A stretch of DNA of 64,000 bases from the NCBI GenBank assembly GCA_008973525.1, contig WACJ01000111.1, positions 434,001-498,000 on the forward strand. Direction: 5' to 3'. This DNA comes from Stenopsyche tienmushanensis (Eukaryota; Arthropoda; Insecta; Trichoptera; Stenopsychidae). Positions 11,958 through 23,878 of this stretch are shown here, in pieces; position 1 is the stretch's first letter, and every line of letters begins with the position of its first letter. The notes below the pieces were generated by a model. The model saw only the letters and a program-made list of their open reading frames with translations. It had not been told where the DNA came from and did not search any database. The position numbers and the translations under genes were made by a program.

Positions 11958-14900
11958 ATGAGGCTTTCGAAGTTGTTCGTCCTGTCGGCAACCGGTCTTC
12001 AGTTGGTACTTTTCCTGCTGCTGTCGGAAAATACGGAGACAGCCGTCGCGCAAGAGCCAGCATTTCAGCTTCCTGTACAAATAGTAGGATTTCCAGTCAT
12101 CATCCTGTCAGTGAGGATAGCGAATTTCCTTAAAAGGCTTGCTTATTCTTTGGATCCAAGTAAGATTTTATATGATATTTTGAATGCACTCATATTACGT
12201 AAACTGCATTTCGACCTGCTTACAATATCATCGAGATGAAAATTAATGAGCATATTACGCAAACTTAATAAAACAGACGTAATTGCAAATCCATTAATTT
12301 TGCTCAAAATACAAGTCATGCTGCATGCAAAATGTAAGCTGAAGACATGGATTCAATAATGATTATCCAATATCATCGTTACTTTGAGTTTGATATCATC
12401 CATAATGATCATTTCCTTAGTCACATTCTTGTTGTATATTATCACTGAAAAAAGTTTTCCTATTGAGAAGTCATTTCAATCAATTGCCTTATTTATATTG
12501 GGATGAACTTTGAAATGTTAACAACTACGCAAATTAAAGCACACAATTCATACAAAATTAGAAGAAATGTTCTAATAAATCGTGCTAAAAGATCTTCATT
12601 TAATATTCGTCTAGCTTACATATGCACTATTCAAACGATTTAAATCATTCCACAAGGCTTGAATTTATAAAGTAATCATTGTCATTGTTCGTGTTTTCGA
12701 TTGTAAATCGATGCCGAGCTTTCAAATTAATAAGGCCGTTGTAAATTGTTGCGAATTAAAAGCGAAACGATTGGTCACTTTCAATTCTAATATCACACGT
12801 CTTATAATCAATATCGAATAACATGTCATCATGAAATATTGCTTGAATGTTTTGCTCGTACGAAAAGATGAGACTTTGGCCCGACATTAGGATGAAGGTC
12901 GGCTGAATGATGGGTTTTTTTTAAATCCTTTATTTATGCAAATTTGCTTTTTCGTGCTATGATTTAGCGTCTCATCAATAACTGGTTTATTCTCAAAACG
13001 TCGGCGTATGTTTAAAAATACAGTGTGGAATTTCAAAAGCGAAAGCGACATTTTTTTACGAGCTAACAAACAACCTTTCAGCTTAAGTTATATAATGAAT
13101 AACTCATTTTCACTAAAAGATCTCTTTGACGCCATGCCAGTTTATCATATTGTTATTGTTTCAAATACAATCCAATAATGGACAATATTAGCGTAGCTAA
13201 ATTACATTTCATGGCAAGATGTATCTATTTTTAAAATGGTAATTTTGAAATTTGATTCGCCAGACTATTTGTCATCAATTTTTTCTCGGTTGCAGCTGTC
13301 AAACCACTGATAACAGCACTCAATTTTTTGTTAAATATATTAGATTAAAATATAAGCGGATCTTCTTATTATTCAGTTCAAAAGTAGCGATGACAAATTT
13401 CGACAGGTTCGAAATCTAATGTTAAATTGTGTTTTATTTACACTGTTTAAAACATTCCCAAAAATACGCACGAACTTTTGGACTGACCTGATAATTTAAA
13501 CGTCATTACATTATATTATATTTGACATTGCTTTGATCAAACGTCTGATTTTGTCTGTCTGATTTAGGGTTCATTTTAATCGAACCGGGTTGCCCCGTAC
13601 TAGCCACACAAAGGACTAAGATTTAAGCTAAATTCAAGGGATTTCAGATAGGATTAGGGCTCAGCCTCAGTTTGAATGGGACTAAAGCAGATGACGGACT
13701 ACAGGAGCTAACCCTTCTCCATGGTACTCGTATTGGTTCGGTCATTTGTAGTACCTAGCCACGGAGACGAGTCACCGTTCGAACAGCCTAAAAGCGTTCT
13801 CCCCTGTATGCCTAGGGTGTTGAGGATAGTGGTGAGCCTTTGACACAGTCTCCACCAACTACTGTGATCGGCTGTTCCACATACCCCTGTATGGGTGCGC
13901 AGCACAGGGTGACCTACGCACCCAACTCATGTTAGCTGGGCTACCCCAGCTGCGTTTGATGAGCAAACCGATCAGCCTACTTTCACGCACTTCTACTCCA
14001 CATCATTACCCCAGGGATTCAAACGTTGCCCACGGGCGTAGAGTTGACTCACCCCCCCCCCCCCTGGGGTTTTATGGGTGGACATCGTGGAATCTAGCAC
14101 CCACCTGGAGTTGAAGGATCAGATCAACATGACAATGAAACAACAGCTTATTGATAGATTAAACGTGATTGTACAATAGGAGCAGATCAGTAATATGAAT
14201 TCTCAAACTCAAAATTTGCATAGGCCAATGGTTGGCCATCGCCTGTGCTTAAAAATTTAGCGCAAATGTATATTCATGAAGCGTTGAAAGATTCAGTAAT
14301 ATCATATTTAGGGGATTTTAAGGTCAGTGTCAATATCAAAAATACGGCACACAAAACAGAACTACCAAAAAATATTACGAGTGTACAAAATAATATAATA
14401 TCAATAATTCAATTCATATACTTAGGATACTGAAATTTGCTTGATGCATTAAAATTTTGGTTATAAACTTAATAGTGCTTAATAATAAGTTCATCGATCA
14501 TTTGGAGCATCGAGTGTTCATAAGAAGCGAAGACGTGCTCGGGTCATGTTTTGAGCCGCAGTGATCGCCCGTTATTGAACCAAAGCATTGAACGAAATAT
14601 TTCAAATGAATAATCATAAAATGTTAAAAGATTTATGAAATCTGTAAACGAATAGATGCATATCTTGAATAGTGATGTATTTTAGCATGCGACAGATTCA
14701 TAACCGGACTCAACGCCATCATCCAGGTAAAAGGGGTCCCATTTAAGATTGACAATGCTAAAGCGTTATACTCAATCTGGTAAAATCTATATACAAGGTT
14801 TAAAGAAAATTTCTTCTGAGCTTCCAAGTCAAATAAAATGTGCAATCGAATGAGAGATGTCAACTTTTAATTTTTTTAAGCAAAAAACTAACAACTATTT

Positions 14901-17900
14901 TGAGCTTACTTTAGTGTTTAAAAATTATTTAGATCTCTCTCCAATAATATGCTACATGTCATACAAATCATTCAAAATGTTGTTAAATTTGAAGAGGTAC
15001 CAATTTGGCAGGGTGATGTTTAAACAAACTATTTTTTTATGTTTAAGATGTTTTTATTAAATCTATTCACAACATTTATTCAAATTCACCACCTCTGCTT
15101 TGTATACACATACTACACCTTTTTCTTATTTCAACTATAGTTGTCTGAAGTAGCATTTCCTCTTTCATTTATGCAATAGGATTTCTTTTGTGGACATAAA
15201 TAAATTATTTTAGCAGCCCTATTCCGTGGCTCACACGGTCTCTAGACCTGACACCACTGGATTTTTTTGTATGGAAACGTACCCTATTCTTTGTCTGAGG
15301 ACAACTCAGACACTTAGAACATATAATTTACGTATAAAACATAGCGAAAGACACCCATAACACCCAAAAAAATATTGTCGGTCCATGTGCAAAACACTCA
15401 CTAATTTGTATTGTATTTAAATGTTACTCTGTTCATGCTGTGCTCAGTCCTGGAAGTATTCATAGTATTCATTAAAAAATATTTCTATAATCCACTGCAT
15501 TAAATGCTCGCCATTGTCATATTGATTAATTATTATTTAGCAAAATACAATGAAAGAAAAACTTAAGATTGAATGCCATGACGATTGATGTCATAAGCGT
15601 TTGACGTCATACTGTTAAATTTTTTTGAAGCGGATTTGCCTTATTTTTGCCTCTTTGCACAATAGTCTTCCATTTTTATTGCTGGAACTTATCGAACCTA
15701 ATTGATTATTAATCTGTGTCGAAATAATATTTTCAGGCACTTATAGACGTCAGCAATCGCCTGCCAGAATATCATCCAGATCTGGCAATGCAACTCCGAA
15801 GCCAATTCCGATTCCTACCACAGTAGACCTTTCAGCTGCAAGCGAAGAGTCATCGCCAAGACCGAAGCGTGGTGCAGTTCCAAGCAGCGAACTTGATCAT
15901 CATCTTGATTCAAACGAAGCTGAAAAAAGATTAGTGAAAGAATTTGGACAAAATGTGTGCATATATGAGCGAGTTTGCGCTCATTATGCGGCAAAGGCCC
16001 AAAGAACGAAATCCTCGAACAACATAGATTGGCTGACTGTTCTCAGGTTAATTTTTGATTTATTGATTGGTTGAATATTTCTATTGATTCATTCGCAGAA
16101 CGATTGTGCCTAATTTTTCTTATAATCTATTAGTATTTAGTCAACGACTTCAGTCTATATTCAAGGCACGTATTGTAATATATTGCAGACCATCGCCTTC
16201 AACAATATTTATCTGGAACCATGGTTGAATAATTAATTATATAATGGAGTTTTAAATATTTGCCTCGGTCTAATTTTGAATAAATTTGATTGGGTCATGT
16301 ACTGATTCTGTTTGGCATATTTGTAATGGTTGTATGTAAATTTGTTTTTTAAGAAACTGCAATAATCAATTACTACTGATGATGCACATCACATCTTCCA
16401 TCAACAACGTAATTATTTATAAGTCTGCTGTGCGTTGAATTTAACCCTCTTATTGCCGAACGACGATATATCATTGTCAAAATTTGCAAAAAGTGCCAAC
16501 GACAAATCGATCATAATAGTATCAATGTTAAATATGTAGACTCAATAAGCCAAGAAACGATCCACATAAAAAAATCAATAGATAGACATGACTTAAATTG
16601 CATAATACTATTTCGCAGAAATTGGGTCAATGGCTAGATTTTCCAAAGACCACTCCTTCGAAATCCAAACGAAAAGAGAAATTGTATTATAAAAGGAAGT
16701 TGATTGGCAATTGGTAAACCAACTCTGGTTTAAATGCTGCAATCGAACTAATCGACAACTCCAGTTAATCTATAATTGAAGGTTACCAGTTTGTAATACG
16801 GTTGCTCTAAACCACCTTTTAAATCCACTCGATGATAAATAGTACCGAACGTTTAAGAAACCGCAAGTCCGGATTCTGTCCAACCTTGATCAGTATCGGT
16901 CCAGCGAAATGTAAATAAGCGGCCTCGGAGACGCAGTTTAGAAGATTACGCAAACGAGAAAAAATCTGACACAAAAGACAGTCGAGTGCTTACCATTGGA
17001 CTTGAATTTGCCGACAATGTTGCAGCAAGAACTGTGCCAAATTAGAAAAGCGCACATTTAAGCTGAAATGTGGACAAGGCGACGTATTTACGAGTGTAAT
17101 AATTTCACTCTTGTATACGTTTGTATTAATTCATCGACAAAATCTCGTTTCACTTTTCATTTCACTTCCACAGTATTCTTCAACGGTCACGATCTTAAAC
17201 CACAAAGATTGTTTCCTTTGGTTTAATTTTATGAAGATATTTATTCGTGATTGACAAAAAGACACTTTGTATACTAAATTTGCGATCAAAACTACAGAGT
17301 GACTAATGATTCTCTGGATAATTGTAGGAAATCCAATAACACTGCACGATTTATAAGGTTCATGTACTTCATGATCGCAAATTGCTTGTAGAAATTGCTG
17401 ATAAATTTTAACGAAGCATCTTTTGTACTCGATTTAAAAAAAATCTGAACAAAGATTATTATTCCAATATATCAGATATGAAGTTCTGCCCATGTTCACG
17501 GAGATTCTGACTTCTGATTGAACATTTATTATAGTGGGTTAGATGTTGGAATTTCTAATTAATCATTCTCGATTCTATATTATACAGAAGAGCGTAGGAG
17601 AAAGAGTAAGAACCCGCTTCAAAGGAACTAAACGTAAATAGTTATTGGCAGTGCATCGAATTCCTGCATCAAACCGAGTGGTGAGCGAGAGTCACCTCTA
17701 GAGTTGCGACATCAAATCATATGATGAATGAGAGTCACCTCTCGAGTGCAAAGGGTTAAAGAAGAATTATATTCAAACTTAGATAGATGATATATGATTA
17801 TGAGCAAGGAAAATTTTAGTATATATTAGGTTGTCCCATAAGTTTCTTTCGCAAATGAACACAGATCTTATCATAGCCATGGTTGAAGAAAACCCGCGAT

Positions 17901-20414
17901 ATACTGTTCGCGAAATAGCTAACAAATTAGAAATTCTACGAACATCCGTCCATAATCATCTAACAAAATTGGGCTACATCAATCGTTCAGATGTCACACA
18001 TCTGAACGATTGATGTAGCCCAATTTTATCAGATGCCACAGCTTCCTCATGAACTGACTGATTCCAATAAACTTCAGCGTATTTCAATATACGATCTACT
18101 TCTCCAACGACATAATAGCCAACCTTTTTTGAAGAGACTTGTCACTGGAGATGAAAGTTGGATACTCTATGAGAATATCCAACGTAAATGGTCTTGGACC
18201 AAGGGTACAGAAGCTTTAACTGTAGCTAAACCTGTCCTATATCCAAAAATAGTTTGCTATGCATTTGGTGGGACTGGAAGGGGGTAGTTTATTATGAGCT
18301 ACTTCAGCAAGGTGAAACGATCAATTCAACAAAATATTGTTTCCAACTAGACAATCTAAAGGATACAATTGCCAGAAAACGGCCAGAATTAGCGAACAGA
18401 CGAGGCGTTGTTTTTCATCACAATTTTTTTCTGAATATGAAAACGAAAGAAACTTATGGGACACCCTAATAGTTATTGCCGTGCATCGAATTTCTACTTC
18501 AAACCGAGTGGTGAGCGAGAGTCACCTCTAGAGTTGCGGAGTCACCTCTCGAGTTCAAAGTTCATTTGAAGATAGCACGTTGCTGCCCTTCATCTTCAAT
18601 TATTGTTAAGCCTGTTGATTCTTTAGCTGGTTGATGTAACGTGCTCGTATATTCCTCGAAATCTTCTTCTTTTCAAGCCTCTGTTCACCATTGATTTGGC
18701 TGGCTTGGTAAATGCAGAAAATAGTGCATGAAACATCTCATTACTATCAATGTCAATGATTGTTGACTCCATCCTATGCAATAATTGATCCGTGCTCGTC
18801 AACTGTTACAGTGAAATTACTTCACCAGCTCGTCGTTCCATCTTTGGAAGTGGGTACCTGTCATTAACTATGCCACACACTCAGCGTTTTCTCCATGGAA
18901 TGAAGTCATAAGCATCGCTGTTATGTCACAAGCGGTTGGCTAAGCCATGCGGTTTCTTGGAAAGTTCCGGACACGCCAAGACAGACAAATTATTATTGCA
19001 CAAGAGCTGGTCAAGCTACGTGTGACTCCTCAGTAACGTCTCTGCTGCTTATCAGCGACGACCTTCAGACTTGATGACAACGATTTTCGCTATTTCGAAA
19101 TGCAGCACCTAGCTTCAACAATGATCTATCCACTAAAACGGTTCCTCATAATAGTCAACAAGGTGTCATGTTATTTTTACACAAAAAAGCAATACATCAG
19201 CAATACACAGAAGCCAGATTTAAACTATTAATATAAGAGTAGAGAGTAACTGAACAACCTTTTTAAATATCTGAATGGTACATTCGATACGTTTTAATCT
19301 AACTTAAACTAATTTTAAACGAAGTTTAAGTATTGCAACGCAATAGTGATAACCCTGCCTTTGAACCCATACGAATGTATAATCCTAATGCTTTTTGCTT
19401 AGAAATTATTTTCAATTAGCAGGGTCGTAATGTCGGTATGCCAAAAACAGCATCGAAAACTTTTTGAATAATCTTATTAATTTTGTCATTTCAATGCCTT
19501 TTTTAGAAATTGCTTCGATTGCCACATGATGAATAGGCTTGGTGCAAATTGATTTCAGGATTATCACGGTTGTTTCGCAGTTTCGTCGAAAAAAAGTGTT
19601 TCAAAATCTTACGCCGACTCTTTTTAAAAGAACAAATCGATTCGCATTCAAAAAACATAGTTATGCTCGTGTGAATCAGGCTATTTGAGTATCACTTTCA
19701 TTTTTAAAAAACAGTTTTATAGGAAAGTCCCCTATGGTAATGTACACGAATACGTGTTATTGATCCTCTTTATTGATATGCATTTCGTGCAGAAGATTGA
19801 AACGTTTCCTAGAAGTGCTTTTCTGTTTCCTTCGATTGTTACATGATGCTCATTTATGCTGTAATTTGACGTAATAAGTACAGGAAGTTTAAATGATGTT
19901 ATAACAGTGGATGCTCCTTGTAATTCATAATATACTTTCTAGCACTGATACAAAGACTGCTTATTAATAATACATTACATACAGTGCAGTTGTCGTTTTA
20001 AATAGGGAGCTTTTATTATTGTTGCAAAATAAGTCACTCATGATTGGCCCAATTTATAAACCGCCTCAGTATTTAGTTTTTCAGAAGCAGAAAATCAGGC
20101 TGAACCAGGATCGAGATGATCGATCAAATTTGTTGCTATGATGAAGTTTTATGCCACAATCTGAATTTGAATCAGATGCTATATACTAGTCTACTGTACC
20201 CAAATTTATCCACGAGCATCACCAATACTAATCGATTATTAATTTGCATTTATTTTCTGATTTCAGGGAATATAAGAAGTCTCCTGATAAGAACAAAGAG
20301 TTCTATTTGCTGAGTGTCTTTTTGGGAGACATTGTAGCATCACCAAATTTGTGCCATCAGTTAGTAAAACGTGGACGCGGTTGTACACCCAGTGGGGTTT
20401 GGGAACAACGATAA
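11958..20414 (+). CDS. DM4/12-like secreted four-cysteine protein, 219 aa, three exons
   Basis: Exons are 11958-12159, 15737-16046 and 20267-20414. All junctions are GT-AG, with intron phases 1 and 2. The frame stays open across both joins to TAA at 20412-20414. The first ATG is followed by a signal peptide (LFVLSATGLQLVLFLLL), with likely cleavage near the AVAQ at about residue 32. A second hydrophobic stretch lies at residues 40-55. A dibasic site PRPKRG (KR at 111-112) resembles a proprotein cleavage site. The cysteines are C142 and C148 (CIYERVC), then C200 and C210 near the C terminus. The layout of signal peptide, basic site, C-X5-C, phase 2 intron and second cysteine pair matches the gene at 23879-26737 and fits insect DM4/12 (PF07841) proteins, whose biochemical role is not known to me. 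Unlike its neighbours, the second pair is C-X9-C and lacks the C-P. Intron 2 holds a mariner element. The exon structure is solid and the family call moderate. Confidence 0.8.
13567..14115 (+). repeat. dispersed repeat, copy 1 (shared with 21229-21860)
   Basis: A GC-richer block of about 550 bases beginning 'gggttcattttaatcgaacc'. It shares long stretches with the copy nested in the Helitron at 21 kb, for example the segments around 'ggttgccccg', 'gagacgagtcaccgttc' and 'ttctactccacatcattacc'. It includes a C-run (14050-14062) followed by 'ctggggttttatg'. I see no protein signature. It could be the 5' part of a LINE or a SINE-like element. It lies inside intron 1 of the 219-residue gene. Confidence 0.65.
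14716..15405 (+). mobile_element. Tc1/mariner-superfamily-like DDE transposon remnant
   Basis: Two DDE-type transposase phrases survive on the + strand: LNAIIQVKG (about 14716-14742) and PWLTRSLDLTPLDFFVW (15224-15274). The second corresponds to the W.PRSPDL.PLDFFLWG motif common in insect DDE proteins. The order is wrong for one intact gene, since the C-terminal-looking phrase comes first, so this is rearranged. The block from 14803 to 15404 is related to 47158-47594. Confidence 0.55.
16440..16520 (+). mobile_element. possible TTAA-MITE terminus
   Basis: TTAACCCTCTTATTGCCG at about 16440-16457 has the TTAA+CCCT form of piggyBac-type ends. It is followed by 'aacgacgatatatc', which recurs near 54629-54642. 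The opposite end was not identified. Confidence 0.3.
17640..17757 (+). repeat. direct repeat left of the mariner
   Basis: About 110 bases including 'gtgagcgagagtcacctcta' and ending 'aaagggttaa'. It reappears in shortened form at 18471-18560, immediately right of the mariner. Read in reverse, the end is TTAACCCTTTGCACTCGAG, a piggyBac-MITE-like terminus. The mariner therefore lies between two copies of another repeat. Confidence 0.55.
17826..18469 (+). mobile_element. mariner element, internally deleted, with foldback
   Basis: A 644-bp element flanked by TA (17824-17825, 18470-18471). It starts TTAGGTTGTCCCATAAG and ends in the inverted CTTATGGGACACCCTAA. A full mariner is about 1.3 kb, so roughly half is missing. 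The transposase start MNTDLIIAMVEENP with the helix-turn-helix region is followed by a local inversion (see 17965-18027). A second frame then carries VTGDESWILYENI, which includes the first catalytic Asp of the mariner DDD triad (in TGDE). The HDNA motif around the second catalytic Asp (compare HDNARPH in known mariners) is missing or degraded to HHNF near the deletion. It is non-autonomous and nested in intron 2 of the 219-residue gene. Confidence 0.85.
17965..18027. repeat. perfect 30-bp inverted repeat with 3-base loop
   Basis: Left arm 17965-17994 and right arm 17998-18027 are exact reverse complements around 'cac'. The right arm plus the next bases are the mariner coding sequence in reverse, so this is an inverted duplication of the transposase segment LGYINRS. 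The - strand copy at 31812-32735 has the normal, uninverted sequence. Confidence 0.95.
18471..18560 (+). repeat. direct repeat right of the mariner
   Basis: Shortened copy of 17640-17757, sharing 'aaaccgagtggtgagcgaga' and 'gtcacctctagagttgcg'. An internal segment is absent compared with the left copy. Confidence 0.55.
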
Positions 20415-20565
20415 TATTATTTTTATTAAATCAAATTTAATACAATCTGATTATAGTTATAGGATTTTTATGAAAGAAAAATAGGAAAAAATCTAGTCCT
20501 ATTCAAAATTCATCTATCGAATGTTACGTGTTAATAACTTATTCATTTTATTTTTTTATACGTTA

Positions 20566-20663
20566 TTATTAATAAATGTTATTATTTTTGTTAAATAAAA
20601 ATAATTACTATAAGTCATTTAAATGTTTTATTATAGCTATTTTTATTGTTATACATTGAATAA
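20566..20663 (+). terminator. polyadenylation signals of the 219-residue gene
   Basis: AATAAA hexamers occur near 20571, 20596 and 20659, within 160-250 bases of the TAA at 20412-20414. Any of these could end the transcript; which is used cannot be decided here. Confidence 0.4.
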
Positions 20664-20948
20664 ATATTTAAATTAGTGTGTAATTAAATAAACTTCCTCA
20701 AGGACATTTTTTCTAAAAGCCTTCGATTAAATGTTATTTTGCTTTTTACAAATAGTAAAATGTTGTATGTACTTAGAATAAATTTTAGATAACCAAAAGA
20801 CAGCCAATCACAGTATTTTGAGTATTACAGAGCATAATAGATAGCCCTGCCTTCGTTAAGAACGTATATATAAAATGCTGTTCGGGGTAATTTCTATCTA
20901 CCATAGCATCTGATGTTCGATAAAAAGGTGAAATTATGTTTGTATAAT

Positions 20949-22012
20949 ATTTTTATATATAAAAATCAATATTTGTTTGTTCATATTTTATGCGTTGCCA
21001 TACCGTACATCCGATTGTGATGAAACTTTGGAGAGTTATTGTGCGCATTTTTGTGAATGTTATAAAATTAAAACAAATATTGTTTGTGTACGCAACTTGT
21101 TATGCGAGATGTTTAGTGGATGCATCATGTTGGCGCATATTGGTCTAGTAAAATGAAGCTAGGTGGTTAAGCTCCGCTCACGAGATAGAGGGAGACAAGA
21201 TGACAGACATCAAACAGCGACTGACTGGATTGAGGGTTCATTTTAATCGAACCCATTTCCTGCGCTGCTGTATGGTCTGTTCCGGGTTGCCCCGGACTTG
21301 CCACACAAAGAGTGTCTTCCACTGATCCTTTAGCCCCACGAGTAACGCTACGAGCGAAACACCCAGGCGCCCAGGCCTAGGCGAAGATGCGAGGAGAAAA
21401 GGACTGAGGTTAAAGAAGCTAAATTCAAGGGATTTGCTACTGCGGGTTCACTGCCACCACGAGTCCAACCTCAGTTTGAAGAGGGCTGCAGCAGATGACA
21501 AACTGCAGGGACTATTCTTTCCCCATGGTAATTCTTAGCCACCGAGACGAGTCACCGTTCAAACGGCCTAAAACCGTCCTCCCCTGTTTGCTTAGGCTAT
21601 CGAGGATAGTGGTGAGCCTTTGATACAGTCTCCACCAACTGGTGTAATCGGCTGTTCCACACACCCCTTATGGGTGCGCACACAGGGTTACCTGCGCACC
21701 CAACTCATGTTAACTGGGCTACCCCAGCTGCGTTTGATGAGCAAACTGCCGAGGCTACTTTCGCACACTTCTACTCCACATCATTACCCCTGGGGCTCCC
21801 CCTCCTGGGGTTTTATGAGTGGGCATCGTGGAGTCTTACACCCACCCGGATAGAAGGAGACAGTCGAACTTCGAGGAGAGAGTGAATGAGCGCATTGCAT
21901 TCTAGCCCTTGACCCGCGCTACACGGGGCCTGAAGCAATAAACCACGTACTGCGTTTCTTTTCAAATTACTAAGCGCGTGTGGCATTACAACGCATACCA
22001 GGTATTCGCTAA
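20949..22012 (+). mobile_element. non-autonomous Helitron carrying a nested repeat
   Basis: The 5' part reads TATATATAAAAATCAAT then 'tttgtttgttc', followed by 'ccgattgtgatgaaactttg', the typical start of many insect Helitrons. The 3' end is 'ggtattcgctaat', matching CTRR before T (CTAA at 22009-22012). Both ends match the short copy at 45231-45557, including 'gaagcaataaaccacgtact'. The middle (21229-21860) is an inserted or captured copy of the 13.6 kb repeat. No Rep/helicase coding is present. Confidence 0.7.
21229..21860 (+). repeat. dispersed repeat, copy 2, nested in the Helitron
   Basis: A longer version of the 13567-14115 repeat beginning 'gagggttcattttaatcg'. It contains about 100 extra bases near 21320-21410. 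The copy in intron 1 of the neighbouring gene lacks this part, so neither copy derives simply from the other. The frames at 21620-21885 are repeat-derived. Confidence 0.65.
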
Positions 22013-23878
22013 TATATAATACAAGTATAATTGGTTTGCTACTGGTTCAAGTCAATTTTTCCTACCGCGCATACACAAGTTTCATCTTAAATATGGCTTC
22101 CTTTTTTGGAAAAAAAAACAATTTTATACCTATATAATTGAGTTATGAAGACATCATCCATAGTGCTGGGGGTTCAAAAAACCCTAATTGCAATATTATT
22201 TAATTTTACTACCTGCATTTTCATCTAAGACTAGGGGCTAAAAATGACCTAAAGCATGATTTAAATATTTAGGTCATCTCCTCGTAATGAAATCTTGAAT
22301 CTCTAAATCAGTATGGTACATTTTGTGAATCCACATTATCTAAAAATCATAGTTTTCTATAGAATATATATAGAAAAATATGATTTTTAGAGCTTTCCCA
22401 TGGACACACAGACGACAATTTTTCATAAGCTAATGGAATACATGCAGTAATTTCACTATCGAATATTTCTTATATATTTTATACAAATAAAATAATACTG
22501 ATTAGAAATTTGTGATGGGAAAATGGATTTGACTACAATTAAATAATTTATACAGCAAAGATACAAACCAAAGCGCAATAATTTAAGACATCTATGTATA
22601 AATTTGTTAAACTATAAAGATCGATGATCTTCAAATGATTTACACAGATTAAAATCCAAAATTTCAGCATTCGATTCAGAATGCAAGGACTAGTTTTGTA
22701 AGATCGAATTAATTATTAAAATGCAAAAACGATCCATAACCTTCGACCCATGCAATATGCCAAATTTTACATATTATCATTCGATAATATTTTTTTGACT
22801 ATTTTAAATGAGTTTCATAGTTGACCGAGATACGTCAAAGGATTGCGTCGTATTCTATAACGTCTCAGCTTTCTTTGAATTGATAAGGAGTCAATTGTGG
22901 AGCTTAGCTTATCAATCGTTTGAGTGGACGTTGTACGTTTTCGATCGATTGCTTGCATGTTTGAATCATGCACATTTTTAGCAGAATTGTATTTTTTTTT
23001 TAAATTTGGCAGTGTGGGTGTCGTTGCAGAAATTCATCCTACGTAATAATTAAAACTTACAAAGAACTCGATGTCAATGAACGACGCGAATATGAAAGTT
23101 GATTCGTGTAGGTGTTGCGGATTTTCCAAATAACGCCATTATAAACGCATCATAACTTTTTTCGCAGGTCAAGATTGGTTTTTAAACGTATTTTCAGCGA
23201 TGTATGTATTTTTTGGTCGTTTGAGAATTCAGCATTTGGCTATAATTGCAAAAATGAGCCCCGAAGAAGACGCTTCGTTAAATGTTTGGGGCTCAAATTT
23301 GAAGTATTCATGATAGATCTGAGTACTTGTGACACATTTATAACAGAATATTTGTTCAAAAATAATAAAACAATAATTAGCGAGTCTTTGGCAGTTTCTA
23401 ATGAAATCCATGAATCATTGATCTACCAGGAATTCGCTTATTTTCTTTAGACAATAACACTTTCACTCTTCGATTTCATTGTTGTGATTAAATATTTTTA
23501 GCATTTTTTTTTGGACTGTCGAAATAAAAATTCGACTATAGCAAATGTTAAAAGTTGATTCAGTCTGCTTTCTCTGTGACGGCCATTTGTGGAGAGGTCC
23601 GTGGTGGGTTTTAGTTGGTACCTTGTAACATATACCGGCATATTCACTTTCGTCATGGCACTTCTTGAAAGCGGTTTATCTCTCGTTTTAATACAAATAT
23701 TTTGAATACAAAGTGCTTAAAAATCATATACTAATGCTCAATACCAATAAATGTGAAGCTAGTGTTGTGTGCTGATAGTTTTTCTTGTTAAATACGATTG
23801 TGTCTTAAGAAACATACCTCAGGATGTTATGTTATTTGTGATTGTGTCCTTAAAAATTAGTACATAAAGACAGCAAAA
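22013..23878 (+). other. intergenic DNA and probable 5' flank of the 587-residue gene
   Basis: Contains an inverted repeat at about 22340-22392 and an initiator-like 'attcagtctgc' near 23557. The frame at 23175-23450 has no motif or splice support. No gene is called. Confidence 0.35.
22340..22392. repeat. imperfect inverted repeat (hairpin)
   Basis: 'taaaaatcatagttttctat' is mirrored by 'atagaaaaatatgattttta' after a short AT centre, giving arms of about 20 bases with one or two mismatches. It could be the tip of a small hairpin MITE. No flanking duplication was identified. Confidence 0.6.

Larger units (their letters stand above)
12160..15736 (+). other. intron 1 of the 219-residue gene
   Basis: A GT-AG intron of 3577 bases with donor AAGTAAGA and acceptor ATATTTTCAG. 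It contains the dispersed repeat at 13567-14115 and the DDE transposase remnant near 14720-15405. The rest is AT-rich DNA without recognised features. Confidence 0.75.
16047..20266 (+). other. intron 2 of the 219-residue gene
   Basis: A GT-AG intron of 4220 bases with acceptor TTCTGATTTCAG. It holds a TTAA MITE-like start near 16443, the 17.6 kb and 18.5 kb direct repeats, and the mariner at 17826-18469. From 18560 to 20266 I see nothing specific. Confidence 0.75.

Noticed and set aside
21620..21885. His/Pro-rich frames
   Set aside because: Derived from the dispersed repeat nested in the Helitron; the same repeat at 13.6 kb is not open in the same way.
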